Source: Stenotrophomonas sp. 57 (GTDB taxonomy: Bacteria > Pseudomonadota > Gammaproteobacteria > Xanthomonadales > Xanthomonadaceae). From it: 64,000 nucleotides of DNA. Location: NCBI RefSeq assembly GCF_030291075.1, contig NZ_CP127407.1:2664001-2728000 (forward strand). The letters run 5' to 3'. The number at the start of each line of letters is the position of its first letter. Position 1 is the first letter of the stretch. This document shows, piece by piece, positions 21,593-30,273 of this stretch. The position numbers and the translations under genes were made by a program. The notes under the pieces are model-generated. The model made no database searches, was not told where the DNA came from, and worked only from the letters and a program-made list of their open reading frames with translations.

Positions 21593-22165
21593 TCAAGCAG
21601 CCGGCAACCCCGACAACGCCCCCATGAACTGGCGGTAATGGCGCAGCTCGGCGATCGAATCGTGCACGTCGCTGAGGGCAGTATGGTTGCTGTTCTTGCC
21701 GACACCGGCAGCCACAGTCGGCGCCCAGCGCTTGGCCAGTTCCTTCACCGTGGACACGTCCAGGTTGCGGTAGTGGAAGTACTTCTCCAGCCGCGGCATC
21801 TGGCGGTGCAGGAAGCGACGATCCTGGCAGATCGAGTTGCCGCACATCGGCGACAGGCCGGCCGGAATCCACTGGGCCAGGAAGTTCACTGTCTGCGCCT
21901 CGGCCTGGCCGAGCGTCGTGGTGCTGTCCACCACGCGCTGCCACAGGCCCGAGCGGCGGTGCTGGTTGCGGTTCCACTCATCCATCGCCTCCAGCGTTTC
22001 CAGCGGATGGTGGATGGCGAATTCCGGACCTTCGGCCAGCACGTTGAGCTGGGCGTCGGTGACCACGGTCGCGATCTCGATGATCGAATCGTTGTCGGTG
22101 TCCAACCCGGTCATCTCCAGGTCGATCCAGATCAGTCGCTCGTTGGCCGCGCCGGTGTCCGCCAT
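21593..22165 (-). CDS. orn: Oligoribonuclease
   Basis: The 190-residue 3'-5' exonuclease finishes RNA decay by hydrolysing two-to-few-base RNA, including pGpG from cyclic di-GMP breakdown. It has the DEDDh catalytic pattern: [16 protein letters not shown] (D15, E17), ...[14 protein letters not shown] (third acidic residue) and [20 protein letters not shown] (His and final Asp). Length matches the family (about 180). It lies upstream of the EcsC gene on the same strand with a SMAG between them. It connects functionally with the diguanylate cyclase at the left of the window. Confidence 0.96.
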   Translation of the reverse strand: MADTGAANERLIWIDLEMTGLDTDNDSIIEIATVVTDAQLNVLAEGPEFAIHHPLETLEAMDEWNRNQHRRSGLWQRVVDSTTTLGQAEAQTVNFLAQWIPAGLSPMCGNSICQDRRFLHRQMPRLEKYFHYRNLDVSTVKELAKRWAPTVAAGVGKNSNHTALSDVHDSIAELRHYRQFMGALSGLPAA

Positions 22166-22240
22166 TGTGTCGCCTCGTTGCTGGGCAGGCGCGCGGCCTA
22201 CCGGTGAAGGAAAGAGGCGCCCATCATACCCGTTCGCCCC

Positions 22241-22765
22241 TCAGCCCTCGCCGACGTGGTCTTCCAGCAGCAGCGGCGGCTTGCCGCGCTTGGCGCGGAA
22301 GTAATTGGTCAGGCGCGTGCTGGCTTCCTTGGCCAGCACTCCGCCGTGGATCTCGACCCGGTGGTTGTGGCGGGCATCACCGAGCAGGTCGAACACACTG
22401 CCGCACGCTCCGGTCTTTGGATCACTGGCGCCGTAGACCAAGCGCGATACCCGTGCATGCACGACCGCCATCGCACACATCGCGCACGGTTCCAGCGTCA
22501 CGTACAGGGTGCTGCCCAGCAGGCGATGGTTGGCCAGCAGCTTACCCCCAGCCCGCATGGCCACGATCTCGGCATGCGCGCTGGGATCATGCGAGGCAAT
22601 GTTGAGGTTCCAGCCTTCGCCCAGCAGCTGGCCGTCGGCGCTAACCAGCACGGCCCCGACCGGAATCTCGTCGAACTCACGCTGTGCGCGCTCGGCCAAG
22701 GCCAGCGCATGGCGCATCCAGTGTTCATCGGCGTCGTGCACCGGTACACCCAGGACATCGGTCAT
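22241..22765 (-). CDS. tadA: tRNA-specific adenosine deaminase
   Basis: The 174-residue zinc enzyme converts A34 to inosine in tRNA-Arg(ACG). The zinc site is clear: H64-A-E66 (SAHAEIVAM) with the proton-shuttling Glu, and PCAMC (C94, C97). The N-terminal half (EIPVGAVLVSADGQLLGEGW) is typical. The C-terminus ends in an acidic tail DHVGEG. It is probably an essential stand-alone gene, divergent from the following GNAT gene. Confidence 0.95.
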   Translation of the reverse strand: MTDVLGVPVHDADEHWMRHALALAERAQREFDEIPVGAVLVSADGQLLGEGWNLNIASHDPSAHAEIVAMRAGGKLLANHRLLGSTLYVTLEPCAMCAMAVVHARVSRLVYGASDPKTGACGSVFDLLGDARHNHRVEIHGGVLAKEASTRLTNYFRAKRGKPPLLLEDHVGEG

Positions 22766-22963
22766 GGCGGTTCTCGCGTTTCAACTGGGCCAGGATGGCC
22801 GCCGGGGTCGCATTGTACGCCCCGCGTCGTGCAGGCGGCGCCAGCGTGCGTCGAAGCGCTCGCGGGCCGCGTCCTGCAACCGCGACGCGGGATGAATCTT
22901 CGCCTGCAGGCGTTACCGGAAAGCCTCATACTTCGTGTTCTTCCGAAGCACCTTGGTGAACCC

Positions 22964-23401
22964 ATGACCACCCTGCGCCCCTCGCGCGCCGACGACGGCG
23001 CCGCCCTCGTCGACCTCTGGCGTCGCGCCGTCGACGCCACCCACGATTTCCTCAGTGCCGAAGACCGCCAGGCCATCGATGCCGAAGTGGCTGGTTTCCT
23101 GCCGCAGGCGCAGATGACCGTTGCCGTCGATGCGCAGGATCGGCCCGTAGGCTTCATGCTGATCGACGGCACCCACATGGAAGCACTGTTCATCGATCCG
23201 GACGTGCGTGGCACCGGGGTTGGTCGCCAGCTGTTGCAGCACGCGTTGACCCTGTCCCCACAGCTGAGCACCGACGTCAACGCACAGAACGCGCAGGCGG
23301 TTGGTTTCTACCTGCGCATGGGTTTCGTCGAAACCGGTCGCTCACCGCTCGATTCGCAGGGGCGTCCGTATCCGCTGATCCATCTTCGGCATAACGGCTG
23401 A
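22964..23401 (+). CDS. GNAT N-acetyltransferase (YjaB-like)
   Basis: The 145-residue product has the GNAT fold: TLRPSRADDGAALVDLWRR at the N-terminus, MEALFIDPDVRGTGVGRQLL carrying the acetyl-CoA-binding Q/RxxGxG/A pattern (RGTGVG) and NAQAVGFYLRMGFVETGR at the end. The arrangement, with LWRRAVDATHDFL near the start, resembles E. coli YjaB. The acceptor substrate is unknown. ATG 22964 is chosen because the open frame upstream overlaps tadA on the other strand. Confidence 0.85.
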   Translation: MTTLRPSRADDGAALVDLWRRAVDATHDFLSAEDRQAIDAEVAGFLPQAQMTVAVDAQDRPVGFMLIDGTHMEALFIDPDVRGTGVGRQLLQHALTLSPQLSTDVNAQNAQAVGFYLRMGFVETGRSPLDSQGRPYPLIHLRHNG

Positions 23402-23450
23402 CATCTGTCGGGTCTGACGCGCGCCCTGACGGGCACGCGCTCGCCGTGGA

Positions 23451-23957
23451 TCAGGCCGTCGCCTCGAAGGCCGGCGAGTACTGCACCTCGCCCTGCGCCA
23501 GCGGAGGCTGCAGGCAGAGCGCCTGGAAGTACTCCGCAGGCACACCCGGCAGCACCAGGCCTGGCTCGGCACGGAAGCCGAAGCGGCCGTAATACGCCGG
23601 CTCGCCCAGCAGCACGCAACCCTGTGCGCCCAGTCCACGCAGCGCGTCGAGTGCCGCGCCCATCAGCGCCACGCCAGTACCCTGCCCCTGCCACGCGGGC
23701 AGCACCGAGATCGGGCCAAGGCCGAACCAGCCTGTGCTTCCATCGCTGATGGTGACCGGCGACAGCGCAATGTGGCCCACCACCTGGCCCTGAGCTTCGG
23801 CGACCAGCGAAATGCTCAGTTCCCCACGCGAACGCAGCGCATCGACGATGAACTGCTCGGTGTGGCTGCTGTGCGGGGCTTCGCGGAAGGCGGCTTCAGT
23901 GAGCGCATGAATCACGGCGTGATCGGCAGCGGATTCGGGGCGGATCGTGTAGTTCAT
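23451..23957 (-). CDS. GNAT N-acetyltransferase (YhbS-like)
   Basis: The 168-residue product has YhbS-family features: YTIRPESAADHAVIHALTEA, then GLGPISVLPAWQGQGTGVAL containing the acetyl-CoA site QGQGTG, and GCVLLGEPAYYGRFGFRAEP. It is convergent with the preceding GNAT gene. ATG 23957 is used; the ORF continues upstream for 57 residues with no support. The substrate is unknown. Upstream, 23958-24216 holds no gene. Confidence 0.85.
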   Translation of the reverse strand: MNYTIRPESAADHAVIHALTEAAFREAPHSSHTEQFIVDALRSRGELSISLVAEAQGQVVGHIALSPVTISDGSTGWFGLGPISVLPAWQGQGTGVALMGAALDALRGLGAQGCVLLGEPAYYGRFGFRAEPGLVLPGVPAEYFQALCLQPPLAQGEVQYSPAFEATA

Positions 23958-24216
23958 GGTGGAAGACTTCGCCTGGTGATGATCGCGTGAATTAATGATC
24001 GATGTCACAGAACGACAGCAGAATGTCGAAGGCGGTACGCGGTCGTTCCGATGCCGGCAGATCGACTGTGCCGCAAGCGCTTCCGCGACACCACCCAATC
24101 CTGAATGCGTCAAATTTCTGGCACTCATGCCCGCTCTCGGGTGGCGCCGGGTTTCCCGGGCACCCCATAATCGGGAAACCTGTCACCAGGGAAGGATATA
24201 TGGACATGGATGCACG

Positions 24217-24891
24217 ATGCAGGAACACGCCTTGAGCACGGCAACGCCATCGCGCACTGCACGATGCTGGCTGCCGGCGACCCTGTTGTTGCTGGCACTG
24301 GCGGCGTGCTCGCCTTACGCAGACGCAGAGCGCGATGTCGCCGCGGGCGGACGCGGCCTGGCCAAGCTCAATCCCGCACCGAAGCAGGCCTATGAGCTGG
24401 TGCTCACACTGAAGGACGCGCCGGGCCCGTTCGTAGTTGCGGAGGGTGTCGCGCAGTACGACGTCAGCAATCATGAAAGCTGTGGCCGAATCCTGTCCGC
24501 GACCGGCACTGCAGGGCGCATCACCAGCCAGGAACCCGTCGAGCTACGCAAGGTCGGTGAGAACGAATACCGCGGCACGTTCTACCTCGACCGCATGCAG
24601 GACGAGGACTACTACGGGCGTGGCGCCTGCCATTGGACGCTAACGGGTGTCGGTGCGATGTTGCGCGCTACGAACGGCGAGGCAGATACGAGATTCCTGA
24701 CGTACCTCAAAAAGGAACGCGTGAACGCTGGATCGCCATTGACTCTCTACTACCCGAAGATTGCCTATCCTCGCGCAGAACTTGCTGCCAACTATCCTGC
24801 AAGTGGCAAAGAAGATCCTTCAGGTTACAAAGAAGATCTACGCGACGCGCTGTTCTCAACCACCACCACTGTGCAGAAGCTCGCGCCATGA
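24217..24891 (+). CDS. Lipoprotein, candidate immunity protein of the lipase effector (copy 1)
   Basis: The 224-residue product has a signal peptide ending in the lipobox LALAAC and is probably anchored in an envelope membrane facing the periplasm. A TTG at 24232, with AGGA 8 bases upstream, is a good alternative start that gives a more typical signal peptide. It is strongly similar to the next gene (shared GGRGLAKLNP, EGVAQYDV, RITSQEPVELR, YLDRM.DEDYYGRG, ALFS). Both precede a lipase effector that overlaps the second copy. By analogy with X-T4SS effector-immunity pairs I infer an immunity role; the family itself is not recognised. Confidence 0.72.
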   Translation: MQEHALSTATPSRTARCWLPATLLLLALAACSPYADAERDVAAGGRGLAKLNPAPKQAYELVLTLKDAPGPFVVAEGVAQYDVSNHESCGRILSATGTAGRITSQEPVELRKVGENEYRGTFYLDRMQDEDYYGRGACHWTLTGVGAMLRATNGEADTRFLTYLKKERVNAGSPLTLYYPKIAYPRAELAANYPASGKEDPSGYKEDLRDALFSTTTTVQKLAP

Positions 24892-24934
24892 ACTGCCAGG
24901 GTCATATTCACCTCTACCCCCAAGGAGGCCGACA

Positions 24935-25588
24935 TTGCGCCACAAGATGATCCCGTGCCTTGCTCTGCTTCTATTGACCGCCTGCAACCCGGAGACCGCC
25001 ATGAACCAGGAACGTGCCGCTGCCGAAGCCGATGTCGCCCAGGGTGGGCGCGGCCTCGCCAAGCTAAACCCCAGCCCGCGCAAGGCTTATGAACTGGTAT
25101 TGCGCCTGAAGGACGCTCCCGGCGATTTCGCGGTGGTCGAAGGCGTGGCGCAGTACGACGTCACCAACGAGGATCAGTGCGGCCACATCGAGCCGGCAAC
25201 CGGCACCGCCGCCCGCATCACAAGCCAGGAACCTGTGGAGCTGCGCAGGGTCGCTGAGGGCGAGTATCGCGGCACCGTGTACCTCGACCGGATGCTGGAT
25301 GAGGACTACTACGGTCGTGGCGTCTGCAAATGGGCATTCAGCGGCGCCGGCGCGATGTTGAAAGCCACCGGCGCCGAGGGTGAGACCCGCTTCCTGTCGT
25401 TCATTGAGGCAGCGCCCTTCGTCAAAGGCGAGACCGAGACTCGCCACTATCCTCGCGCAGACTATCCGCGCGTGAATGAGATTCCTGATTACGGCGCAAG
25501 CGGCCAGGAAGATCCCACCAAGTTCCGCCCTGAACTGCGGAATGCGCTGTTCTCCGCTTCGCTTGAAGCCAGCGAGGTCCGCCAATGA
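24935..25588 (+). CDS. Lipoprotein, candidate immunity protein of the lipase effector (copy 2)
   Basis: The 217-residue product begins at TTG 24935 (MRHKMIPCLALLLLTAC), placed 6 bases after a perfect AAGGAGG; the lipobox is LLLTAC. It is a paralogue of the preceding lipoprotein, from DVAQGGRGLAKLNPSPRKAY to LRNALFSASLEA. Its stop codon overlaps the start of the lipase effector gene (ATGA), so the two are co-translated, as expected for an immunity-effector pair. The duplication may widen protection against variants of the lipase. Function is inferred from context. Confidence 0.78.
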   Translation: MRHKMIPCLALLLLTACNPETAMNQERAAAEADVAQGGRGLAKLNPSPRKAYELVLRLKDAPGDFAVVEGVAQYDVTNEDQCGHIEPATGTAARITSQEPVELRRVAEGEYRGTVYLDRMLDEDYYGRGVCKWAFSGAGAMLKATGAEGETRFLSFIEAAPFVKGETETRHYPRADYPRVNEIPDYGASGQEDPTKFRPELRNALFSASLEASEVRQ

Positions 25589-26913
25589 GCCTCAACAGCC
25601 AAGACTATGCTGCGCTATCCGAAGATGCATACAAGGATTATGCAGTCGGTCGTCGTGCACCTGGCCAAGAAGAAATCGTCCCGATCAACGGGCACAAATA
25701 CAAGATTCTCGAGCACGTTGATAATCGACTGAACGGTTATCAGGGAACGATCTACCAGCGAGTCGACACCAATGAAATTGTCGTCGCACATCGCGGAACC
25801 GAACAAATCGCACGCGATGCGATTCTGACCGATGGCGGCATGGTCGTTGCCCGCACCAATGTGCAGGCTCCAGACGCCATCGCGCTGACTCAACGCGCCA
25901 TCGCTTACGCCAAGAAGGAGGGGCAGGATCTCGGGCAGCGTCCACCCGAAGTCACCGTCACTGGCCACTCCCTCGGCGGCGCCCTCGCCCAGATCACCTC
26001 GCACCATTTCAACGTCAAGGGCGAGACCTTCAATGCCTATGGCGCGGTCAGCCTCAGCTACCGCATCCCGGAAGGCGGCAACACCATGATCAACCACGTC
26101 ATGGCCTCCGATCCGGTCAGCGCCGCGTCGCCGCATTTCGGCCAGGTGCGCATCTATGCGAAGCCGGATGAAATCAAGACACTCGCCGCAAACGGCTTCA
26201 GCAACCATCCGATGCGCGCCCTGATCCCGGACAGCCCGCTCATTGCAGCAGGCAGCTCGTTCGGTGCGCACAAACTGGGCAACTTCCTCGGCGACGGCTC
26301 GGCACTCAAGCACCCGGAAACGCAGACGCTGGCCAAAGACAACGCCAAGATGATCGAGGAGTACCGCGACGACGTAGAGTCACTGCGCCGTGGCGTTACC
26401 CGTGCAGCGCGAGGCATCCCGGGCGGCGCCATCGATCTGTACGACCACATCCGCGGCCCGCTGCAGCCCGGTGAGCCGGCACGCCGCGAGGCGGAGAAGA
26501 ACGGCCATCACACCAGCATGCTGCGCATGGACGATGCCAACCACCTGGGCAACCCATTGTTCAACGACGCGATCCGCGGCGTGCATGCGCAGGACGTGCG
26601 GGTCGGGCGCGTGCCGGACGTGATGAGTACGCAGCTGGCCGGCAGCCTGGCGGCCGAAATGCATGCCGCAGGTGGCAAGCGCATCGACGAAGTCGTGATG
26701 AATGCCGATGCATCGCGCAGCTTCGCGGTGCAGGGCCAGGGCGGCGACCCGGCACACCTGCGCGTGTCGGTGGATACCGCGGTGGCGATGAACACGCCGC
26801 TGGAGCAGAGCAGCCAGCGCATCGACCAGCAGGCCGCCGGTCAGCGCCTTGCGCTGGAGCGCGACCAGCAACTGGAACAGCAGCAGAACCAGACCCGCAG
26901 CATGCAGGCCTGA
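25585..26913 (+). CDS. Class 3 lipase-like antibacterial effector with XVIPCD-type C-terminal tail
   Basis: The 442-residue product has no signal peptide. The N-terminal half is an alpha/beta hydrolase of lipase class 3: VVAHRGTEQIARD (oxyanion region), VTVTGHSLGGALAQITS (nucleophile S129), VMASDPVSA (D176) and a later His (H229 or H208). From about residue 305 the tail fits the XVIPCD that VirD4 recognises in X-T4SS effectors: HLGNPLFNDAIRGVHAQDV, KRIDEVVMNADASRSFAVQG, then a Q-rich end (LERDQQLEQQQNQTRS). It should attack target-cell phospholipids. Two lipoproteins lie immediately upstream. I did not check its identity to known X-Tfe. Confidence 0.85.
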   Translation: MSLNSQDYAALSEDAYKDYAVGRRAPGQEEIVPINGHKYKILEHVDNRLNGYQGTIYQRVDTNEIVVAHRGTEQIARDAILTDGGMVVARTNVQAPDAIALTQRAIAYAKKEGQDLGQRPPEVTVTGHSLGGALAQITSHHFNVKGETFNAYGAVSLSYRIPEGGNTMINHVMASDPVSAASPHFGQVRIYAKPDEIKTLAANGFSNHPMRALIPDSPLIAAGSSFGAHKLGNFLGDGSALKHPETQTLAKDNAKMIEEYRDDVESLRRGVTRAARGIPGGAIDLYDHIRGPLQPGEPARREAEKNGHHTSMLRMDDANHLGNPLFNDAIRGVHAQDVRVGRVPDVMSTQLAGSLAAEMHAAGGKRIDEVVMNADASRSFAVQGQGGDPAHLRVSVDTAVAMNTPLEQSSQRIDQQAAGQRLALERDQQLEQQQNQTRSMQA

Positions 26914-26921
26914 TGGATGGC

Positions 26922-26948
26922 GCGGGAGCCGGTCATCCCGGCTCCCGC
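26922..26948. terminator. Bidirectional hairpin between convergent genes
   Basis: GCGGGAGCCGG-TCATC-CCGGCTCCCGC is a perfect 11-bp stem with a 5-base loop, 9 bases after the lipase effector stop and 20 before the end of the oppositely oriented gene. Confidence 0.75.
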
Positions 26949-26967
26949 TGCACGTCGGCACTCCCGC

Positions 26968-28224
26968 TCAGGGACCGGAGGCAGCCATCGGCGCGGAGGT
27001 ACCGGCCGTCACAAACAGATCCGGGCCGGAATCCGGGAAGCCGCCGCAGGCCCGATCTCCCGGTGCCACCGGGTCGCAGGGCCACTGGCTGCGCGGGATC
27101 TTCTCGCGCAGCTCGAAGCGATCACCGGTCCAGACCAGGAAGGCGAGGTGCTCGCGGTTCCAGTCACTGAACGCACGCGGGCCACCCTTCTGGGCGGTTT
27201 CCGGGTACTGCACGAACCAGCGCATGGCCGGGCCGAACTGCAGCTTGCTGTGATCCAGCGTGATCCTGCCTTCGCGAGCCAGCTGGCGCGCACGATCGGC
27301 TTCCGTCAACGGTGGCATGGCCGGCATGATCTCGGCCGTTACCTCCCTCGGTGCAGCATCGCCGCGCACCTGGTATACGCGCTGGGCGATGTAAGCCTCG
27401 CGGCACTCACCGGCCGGCACGCGCACCGGCTCCTGCGCCTGCACCGTGGTCCCGGCCGCCGGATTGCTGCAGAGGAAAGGCGCCGACACCAGATAGAACG
27501 TGCTTTCGGCGTCACGGCCCTCCAGCGAACGCACCCAGACATCCCCCATCCGCGCAATGAAGTCCGGACGCTGGCCAAAGCCCGGTACCGCCTTGAACCA
27601 CACCTTCTGGCGCACCTCACGCTCGCGCCAGCTGCGCGGCAGGTGAATGTCCTGCTCAGGCAGTGCGACCAGCACGGCCGCCAGGTGCGCCGGCATCTGC
27701 CCCTCACAGGCACCGATCAGCAAATCACCCTGTGCGGCCAGACGTCCGGCCAGATCAACCGGGCAGCGGGCGCCCAGCGCGCGCTCGGTGGCCTGTTCCG
27801 GCGGCAACGGCACGATGGCGAGTGCAGGAGGCGGCGGCGGATTGGGGGCGCCCACCACGGAGGGTGATTCGGACGCCGCAGACGGCGCGGACGTGGGCGC
27901 TGCCGCTTGGGTCTGGGTTGGCTCGGATGCAGGGGCCGGGTCTTGCGCCGCAGCGGATGCAGGAGAGCGCATCGCCGACGCCTGAGCCACCGGAGCCGGT
28001 GCATCCGGCACTCCGGTGGCATCAACCACCGTCGGCGCGGCCAATGCAGGCGCGGCTGCCAGCTCGGTCACCGGCGGAGCCTCCGGCAGCGGTGGTGGCG
28101 CGTCCTGGGCCTGCGCCAATGAGGCCGCCAGACTCAATGACAGGAGCCAGACCGGTGACGGGCTCGGCCGGACAGGCGTGAAGCTGGCAACGGCGTGCCG
28201 GAACACTGGAAGTACGGTTCGCAT
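26968..28224 (-). CDS. Secreted/periplasmic protein with Pro/Ala-rich linker, function unknown
   Basis: The 418-residue product has an N-terminal signal peptide (WLLSLSLAASLAQA region), a long Pro/Ala/Ser-rich linker of about 110 residues and a C-terminal folded part with six or more cysteines (ARCPVDLAG, IGACEGQ, FLCSNPA, GECREAY, WPCDPV, ACGGFPD) and many tryptophans. A ribosome-binding site AAGGA lies 7 bases before ATG 28224. It directly follows the lysozyme-like effector on the same strand, so a role as periplasmic immunity protein or effector partner is possible but not shown. The family is not recognised. Confidence 0.7.
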   Translation of the reverse strand: MRTVLPVFRHAVASFTPVRPSPSPVWLLSLSLAASLAQAQDAPPPLPEAPPVTELAAAPALAAPTVVDATGVPDAPAPVAQASAMRSPASAAAQDPAPASEPTQTQAAAPTSAPSAASESPSVVGAPNPPPPPALAIVPLPPEQATERALGARCPVDLAGRLAAQGDLLIGACEGQMPAHLAAVLVALPEQDIHLPRSWREREVRQKVWFKAVPGFGQRPDFIARMGDVWVRSLEGRDAESTFYLVSAPFLCSNPAAGTTVQAQEPVRVPAGECREAYIAQRVYQVRGDAAPREVTAEIMPAMPPLTEADRARQLAREGRITLDHSKLQFGPAMRWFVQYPETAQKGGPRAFSDWNREHLAFLVWTGDRFELREKIPRSQWPCDPVAPGDRACGGFPDSGPDLFVTAGTSAPMAASGP

Positions 28225-28324
28225 GTGGTGTCCTTACGTTGGGTTTCCCTATCGGCGCCGATAAGCGCCACGCGTCGTGCGTCCAGCGCCTGCGGGCCTC
28301 CACCCCGCAAGCGCCCCCCTTGAA

Positions 28325-29332
28325 TCATATTGAGCGCGAGCGCTGCTCCTGCTCACGGGCAACCGAAGCTGCCTGATCCTGTTGCGAAACACTGGCCGCC
28401 ATCTGCTGGCTGCTTTGCGCCAACGGCTGCTGGGCGGCCTGTTCCCTGTCTATGGACGCGCGCAGCATCGCCGGATCACCCAACGCGCCCTGCACCGCAA
28501 ACAACGTGCGTCCGTCGTTGCCCGCCAGCAGATGGTCAATGCGCGACATCCCGGCCTTCTGTGCGCTCAGCGCCAGTGCGCCGGCCGCATTGTCCAGTTC
28601 CTGCGCACTGCGCAGCCCGCTCTGCGGCCCCATCTGCTGCAGGTGCTGGCGTGCGTTCTGGAACAGGACGTGTCCCGGCTCGCCCGGCTGCGACATGTCC
28701 CGTGCACCGGCCTGCTGCGCCGGCGCCCCGACTTCGCCTCTATCCAGCCGCACCATCACGTCCGGCGTCAGCTTCTGCTGCCAGACCTCGAAGCGCTGCT
28801 GCCGGGCCTCGATGCCGTTGAGCGCGCCATTGATCGCACGCGTGGCCTCGCGCACATCCTCGCGCGCCGCCTCCGGCACGCGTGTCTGCCATTGCCAGAC
28901 CGCGATGCGGCCGGCGTGCTCGGGCTGCGCAGCCAGTTCCGGATGGTTCACCAGGTCCAGGTCCAGCGCCTTGCCGGCACGCTCGTAATTCTCCTTGCCA
29001 ACCAGCGGCAGGTAGCCGCGGCCGTGATACTTCAAAGCGTCGCCCGGCGCGTCATTGCCCATCCGCCCGCCGTACATCAGCTCGGCCAGGTTCTCCGGCC
29101 GGCCACGCAGCGCCTCCTGGCGGGCGCTCTCCAGCGCACCATTGCCATTACGCCACGCGGCCTCGACCGGGATCTGCGAGATGCCCCGGGTGAAGTTGAA
29201 GCTTTCATTGAGCCGGCTCAGGCCACGCGACTCGTGTCCGGCCTGCGCCATGAAGTTGGCCAGTTCCCGGGACGAGGTGATGCCGGCCTCCGTGGCCTGT
29301 CGCAACAACTGCGACTCTCTATCCTGCGACAC
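28325..29332 (-). CDS. GH19 lysozyme-like antibacterial effector with XVIPCD-type tail
   Basis: The 335-residue product starts at GTG 29332, 7 bases after AGGAG; a TTG two codons earlier would put that site too close. The N-terminal domain resembles GH19 chitinase/endolysin: ANFMAQAGHESRGLSRLNES, with catalytic Glu in GHES and a second Glu in NESFNF, and YHGRGYLPLVGKENYERAG, where the usual Q-L-T is P-L-V. The tail from about residue 210 fits an XVIPCD (GHVLFQNARQHLQQMG, MSRIDHLLAGNDGRTLFAVQ) and ends in Q-rich repeats. It resembles the Xanthomonas Xac2609 class, a peptidoglycan-degrading X-T4SS effector. No signal peptide is present. Confidence 0.85.
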   Translation of the reverse strand: MSQDRESQLLRQATEAGITSSRELANFMAQAGHESRGLSRLNESFNFTRGISQIPVEAAWRNGNGALESARQEALRGRPENLAELMYGGRMGNDAPGDALKYHGRGYLPLVGKENYERAGKALDLDLVNHPELAAQPEHAGRIAVWQWQTRVPEAAREDVREATRAINGALNGIEARQQRFEVWQQKLTPDVMVRLDRGEVGAPAQQAGARDMSQPGEPGHVLFQNARQHLQQMGPQSGLRSAQELDNAAGALALSAQKAGMSRIDHLLAGNDGRTLFAVQGALGDPAMLRASIDREQAAQQPLAQSSQQMAASVSQQDQAASVAREQEQRSRSI

Positions 29333-29389
29333 GGTCAAACTCCTGCTCGATCATCGTGGGGTCCTCCTGCCTCCTCACAGGCGCGGCAC

Positions 29390-29926
29390 TCAAGGCAAGC
29401 TCACGTCGGCAACCACGGACGGATCGAAGTCCTCAAACCGCACCCTGCCCAGTTCGGCCACCGAGAAGTCACGGGTGTGGGTTGCCTCGGTCTCGGTGTC
29501 GACCACCCGTCGCTGCACGCCATGGACCCAACAGACCTGCTCGGACGGCGCGTAGCGGAACGTATAGGTGCTGCTCCAGCGCTCGCGGCTGCCGCCGTTG
29601 GTGATCACGCTGAAAGCGCCATCCTCGATCGTCACGTAGGCGAAGGGATCACCGGCAATGCCGCCGCGGGTAGAGCACGGCACCAGCTTGTCGTTGCGCG
29701 CCGCCAGCTGCCATTGTCCCGCGGCATCGCCCAGCAGCAGCAACAGCACCCGGTTGGGACCGTGCTCTCCGGGCACCAGGCCATCGGGGGCGGGCTGATC
29801 GATGACCAGCAACTGGTCGTCGATGCCATTGCCGGTCAGATCACCGCGCACGGCTTCCAGCAGGTTCGCGCCGGACGGCACGAACGCCAGGGCATTGTCC
29901 ATGTTCGTGCCGCTCCCCTTCTGCAT
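29390..29926 (-). CDS. Candidate immunity protein for the lysozyme-like effector
   Basis: The 178-residue product starts at ATG 29926 with AAGGAG 9 bases upstream. It has an EF-hand-like acidic loop (RGDLTGNGIDDQLLVIDQP) and NRVLLLLLGDAAGQWQLAAR, then cysteine-containing segments (KLVPCSTRG, SEQVCWVHG). It lies 57 bases upstream of the effector on the same strand, the position that Xac2610 (a calcium-binding periplasmic inhibitor) holds relative to Xac2609. Unlike that protein, no signal peptide or lipobox is visible at this start, and upstream in-frame sequence does not supply one. Immunity function is inferred; the N-terminus may have been lost. Confidence 0.62.
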   Translation of the reverse strand: MQKGSGTNMDNALAFVPSGANLLEAVRGDLTGNGIDDQLLVIDQPAPDGLVPGEHGPNRVLLLLLGDAAGQWQLAARNDKLVPCSTRGGIAGDPFAYVTIEDGAFSVITNGGSRERWSSTYTFRYAPSEQVCWVHGVQRRVVDTETEATHTRDFSVAELGRVRFEDFDPSVVADVSLP

Positions 29927-30123
29927 CCGCTGCCACTCCTTCAATCCCGTCCTGCCAGTACGCGTGCGCCGGCCGGGATACCGCGCAATGCGCCGCAGGC
30001 CCCGGTGTCCGCCAGAGCGGATGATAGCCCCGGCCCTGCGGTGGTGGTGTTTTGGGTGTGCGTCACCCGCACCGCGGGTCGTCAGCGTCCTCATGGACGG
30101 GAAAGCTCCTGCGTTCGATGGCA

Positions 30124-30226
30124 CCGATGCGCCGGAATTTTGACGCGCACGCAGCTTACTTCGAGGAGGCTTCAGTCGTCGAAGGGGGAACGCAGCGAAA
30201 AGCGGACTTGATCACATAAAAGCGGG
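30124..30226. repeat. About 100-bp duplicated segment, copy 1
   Basis: This stretch matches 32124-32226 over about 100 bases, with blocks such as CGATGCGCCGGA, CGCGCACGCAGCTTACT, GTCGTCGAAGGGG and CGGACTTGATCA in the same order. On the minus strand it could begin a short frame at GTG or ATG (IKSAFR / IKSVFR), but both copies soon diverge into stops or another frame, so it looks like a decayed gene start or a recombination footprint. Confidence 0.7.
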
Positions 30227-30229
30227 AGT

Positions 30230-30273
30230 GGCGCTGATGGATCCCGGTTCGGGATGCACCATCCGTCAGCGCC
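30230..30273. terminator. Long imperfect hairpin
   Basis: GGCGCTGATGGAT (30230-30242) and ATCCGTCAGCGCC (30261-30273) pair with one mismatch across an 18-base loop. It stands between the cargo genes and could terminate the long leftward virB transcript before the candidate immunity gene. Confidence 0.45.

Noticed and set aside
20655..21977. Long version of the EcsC gene extending into orn
   Set aside because: The added N-terminus is the shifted frame of orn; ATG 21527 gives a normal EcsC protein.
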